Source: Pseudarthrobacter sp. GA104
GTDB taxonomy: Bacteria; Actinomycetota; Actinomycetes; Actinomycetales; Micrococcaceae
NCBI RefSeq assembly: GCF_009741265.1
Contig: NZ_WOWL01000001.1
Location: 744,001-808,000, forward strand
Reading direction: 5' to 3'
Length of the DNA stretch: 64,000 nucleotides
The notes below the pieces were generated by a model. It did not search any database and was not told the origin of the DNA. It worked only from the letters and a program-made list of their open reading frames with translations. The translations under genes and the position numbers were made by a program. Shown one piece after another: positions 62,022 to 64,000 of this stretch. Every line of letters starts with the position of its first letter. The first letter of the stretch is position 1.

Positions 62022-64000
62022 GTGACCGAACAGACTTCAAGCACAGAGACTCCGCGCCGCATCGTCGTCGCCGGCGGCGGCCCCGCGGCCCACCGTTTTG
62101 CGGACGCCATGCATGCCCGTGGCCTCGATGGCTGGCATGTCACGGTCCTCACTGAGGAAGCCCACCTCCCCTACGACCGGGTGGCCCTGTCCAAGGCCCT
62201 CACAGACAAAGACGTCGACCTGACGTTGGGGACGGCGGCCATGTGGGAGCACCCTTCCCTGGAACTCAGGACCGGCGAGCGTGTCGTCAAGATCAACGCC
62301 GAAGCCAAGAGCGTGGAAACCGCTGCCGGCAACACTTTCGAGTATGACGAACTGGTGGTTGCCACCGGTTCGAATGCTGCCCGCCTGCCCATCCCGGGCG
62401 CCGAACACACGCACGTCTACCGCACCCTCGAAGACGTGTGGGCCATCAACGAGGCCATCGCCGGGCTGAAGGAGAAGCTGGGCCGCAAGGTCAACGCCGT
62501 CACCATCGGCGGCGGGCTCCTGGGCCTCGAGTCCGCCGCCGGCACCGAGCAGCTGGGCGCCAACCCCATCGTCATCGACGGTTCGCAGTGGCTGATGGCC
62601 ACACAGCTGGACGAAGGCGCGGGCCAGGCCATGGGCCGGCTCATCAAGGCCAAGGGCTTTGAGGTCCACGGCGGCGTGTTCCCGTCCGAGGTTCTCTCGG
62701 ACGACGACGGGCAGGTCACCGGCGTCCTCATGGCGGACGGCCGCATCATCGACGCGGACATGGTCATTGTGGCCATCGGCGTCCGGCCCCGCGACGAACT
62801 CTTCCGCGCCGCCGAGGGCGAGGAACAGGTGTTCAGCCTGGGTCCCCGCGGCGGCGTGGTCATCAACGACTACTGCGAAACCGAAGTGCCGGGCATCTGG
62901 GCCATCGGCGAAGTGGCCAACTACGGCGGCATGTGCCTGGGCCTGGTCGCTCCGGCCAACACCATGGCGGAGATCGTGGCCGACCGCCTGCACGGCGGGG
63001 ACGCCACCTTCCCGGGCTTCGACACCGCCACCAAGCTCAAGCTGTCCGGCGTGGACGTGGCCAGCTTCGGTGACGCGTTCGCCAAGACCGAGCACGCCCT
63101 CGAAATCGTTTATGCCGACCCGGCCCGCGGCGTGTACCAGAAGATCGTCACCACCGATGACGCCAAGACCCTGCTGGGCGGCATCTTCGTCGGCGACGCC
63201 ACACCGTACATGAGCCTGCGTCCGCTGCTGGGCCGCGAACTTCCCGCCGAGCCCGGCGCCTTCCTCAGCGCGGCAGGCGGCGGCGACGCTCCCGAAACCG
63301 AACTGCCGGACGACGCAACCCTGTGCTCCTGCAACAACGTCACTGCCGGAAGCATCCGTGACGCCATCAACGGCTGCGGCGCCTGCGAGGGCAACGCCCC
63401 CGTCCAGGAACTGGGCGAACTGAAGGGCTGCACCCGCGCCGGCACCCAGTGCGGTTCCTGCGTGCCGATGCTCAAGAAGCTGCTGGAAACCGAGCTGACC
63501 AAGTCCGGCGTCGAGGTTTCCAAGGCACTCTGCGAGCACATCGAACTGTCCCGCCAGGAACTGTTCGATGCCATCCGCGTCCTGGAGCTGACCTCCTTCG
63601 AAGAGATCATGGCCAAGTACGGCACCGGCGCCGGCTGCGACATCTGCAAGCCGACCATCGCCAACATCCTGGCCAGCCAGAACAGCGCCTACGTCCTGGA
63701 CGCCGGCCGCGGCACCCTGCAGGACACCAACGACCGCGCCCTGGCCAACATGCAGAAGGACGGCACCTACTCGGTGGTCCCCCGCATCGCCGGCGGCGAG
63801 ATCACCCCCAAGAAGCTCGGTGTCATCGCGGCCGTCGCGGAGAAGTACAACCTGTACACCAAGATCACCGGCGGCCAGCGCATCGACATGTTCGGCGCCC
63901 GGCTCGAGCAGCTGCCGGAGATCTGGAAGGAACTGGTGGACGCCGGCTTCGAATCCGGCCAGGCGTACGGCAAGAGCCTGCGCACCGTGAAGTCCTGCGT
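62022..64000 (+). CDS. nirB: Nitrite reductase (NAD(P)H) large subunit, truncated by window edge
   Basis: 659 residues are visible without a stop; the family is usually about 850, so the sirohaem-binding C-terminus is outside. It starts with GTG at 62022 after AAAGG (7 bases). It has the FAD-binding IVVAGGGPAAHRFADAM, VATGSNA, the NAD-binding VTIGGGLLGLESA, and AIGEVAN. A BFD-like [2Fe-2S] domain follows (about 436-490: CSCNNV, GCGACEG, GTQCGSC), then a second Cys pair (GAGCDIC) and the first nitrite/sulphite reductase ferredoxin-like half-domain (KITGGQRIDMFGA). It reduces nitrite to ammonium with NirD. The GlnR-like box upstream fits nitrogen control. Confidence 0.93.
   Translation, partial: MTEQTSSTETPRRIVVAGGGPAAHRFADAMHARGLDGWHVTVLTEEAHLPYDRVALSKALTDKDVDLTLGTAAMWEHPSLELRTGERVVKINAEAKSVETAAGNTFEYDELVVATGSNAARLPIPGAEHTHVYRTLEDVWAINEAIAGLKEKLGRKVNAVTIGGGLLGLESAAGTEQLGANPIVIDGSQWLMATQLDEGAGQAMGRLIKAKGFEVHGGVFPSEVLSDDDGQVTGVLMADGRIIDADMVIVAIGVRPRDELFRAAEGEEQVFSLGPRGGVVINDYCETEVPGIWAIGEVANYGGMCLGLVAPANTMAEIVADRLHGGDATFPGFDTATKLKLSGVDVASFGDAFAKTEHALEIVYADPARGVYQKIVTTDDAKTLLGGIFVGDATPYMSLRPLLGRELPAEPGAFLSAAGGGDAPETELPDDATLCSCNNVTAGSIRDAINGCGACEGNAPVQELGELKGCTRAGTQCGSCVPMLKKLLETELTKSGVEVSKALCEHIELSRQELFDAIRVLELTSFEEIMAKYGTGAGCDICKPTIANILASQNSAYVLDAGRGTLQDTNDRALANMQKDGTYSVVPRIAGGEITPKKLGVIAAVAEKYNLYTKITGGQRIDMFGARLEQLPEIWKELVDAGFESGQAYGKSLRTVKSC

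Noticed and set aside
62037..63539. 500-codon minus-strand frame at the right edge
   Set aside because: Antisense to nirB, whose FAD, NAD and [2Fe-2S] motifs are clear on the plus strand even though its stop lies outside the window.

Overview
The window is high-GC, densely packed bacterial DNA with many GTG/TTG starts, 4-bp start/stop overlaps and leaderless-type promoters. Gene content and order (birA / accD5-accE5 / maf / accA3, then lpdA / purine nucleoside phosphorylase / phospho-sugar mutase, plus GlnR-like boxes at nitrate genes) point to an actinobacterium, most likely an Arthrobacter/Pseudarthrobacter-type Micrococcaceae. That assignment is inference from gene order and protein style; no search was run. 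No rRNA, tRNA, CRISPR array, transposase or phage gene was seen, and no stretch over 300 bases lacks a gene.

Region 1 (1-28,917, all minus strand) reads as one roughly 29-kb operon. In transcription order it holds two giant membrane-anchored proteins of about 2,050 residues (beta-propeller-like head, about ten Ig-like repeats, five fibronectin III domains, Cys-rich tail), a MoxR ATPase, a DUF58 protein, a TgpA-type transglutaminase-like membrane protein, a zinc-ribbon/RDD/FHA protein, a PP2C phosphatase, an FHA protein, a Ser/Thr kinase with an ectodomain, another FHA protein, an EssC-type FtsK/SpoIIIE ATPase, and the first codons of a secreted protein cut by the window edge. It looks like a type VII-secretion-like or cell-envelope machine under phospho-signalling control, with the two giants as surface components.

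Region 2 (29,035-46,052): a class III cyclase, a PH-domain membrane protein, birA and an SDR on the minus strand; then accD5-accE5, a DUF885 peptidase-like protein, a DAACS symporter, a small secreted helical protein, a TetR regulator with an MMPL exporter, maf, accA3, an NTF2-like protein and a class I glutamine amidotransferase. The two acyl-CoA carboxylase subunits lie 10 kb apart but share an unusual inverted-repeat operator.

Region 3 (46,109-53,633): an MHS-type MFS transporter, then nitrate assimilation (narK, molybdopterin nitrate reductase, FAD/[2Fe-2S] electron-transfer subunit) and a convergent HemG-like flavodoxin. Nitrite reduction (nirD, nirB) is at the right edge, arranged divergently; narK and nirB carry GlnR-like boxes at the same distance from their -10 hexamers.

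Region 4 (53,746-57,088, minus strand): a compact five-gene cluster with a leaderless-type promoter: a divergent Lgt-like lipid transferase, a small membrane protein, a radical SAM enzyme with the cysteine layout of tetraether synthase (Tes/MJ0619), another small membrane protein and a PspC-domain protein. This is the strongest candidate for an undescribed system, possibly membrane-lipid tail chemistry.

Region 5 (57,148-64,000): an NAD(P)H-quinone dehydrogenase (LpdA type), purine nucleoside phosphorylase, phospho-sugar mutase, nirD and a truncated nirB.
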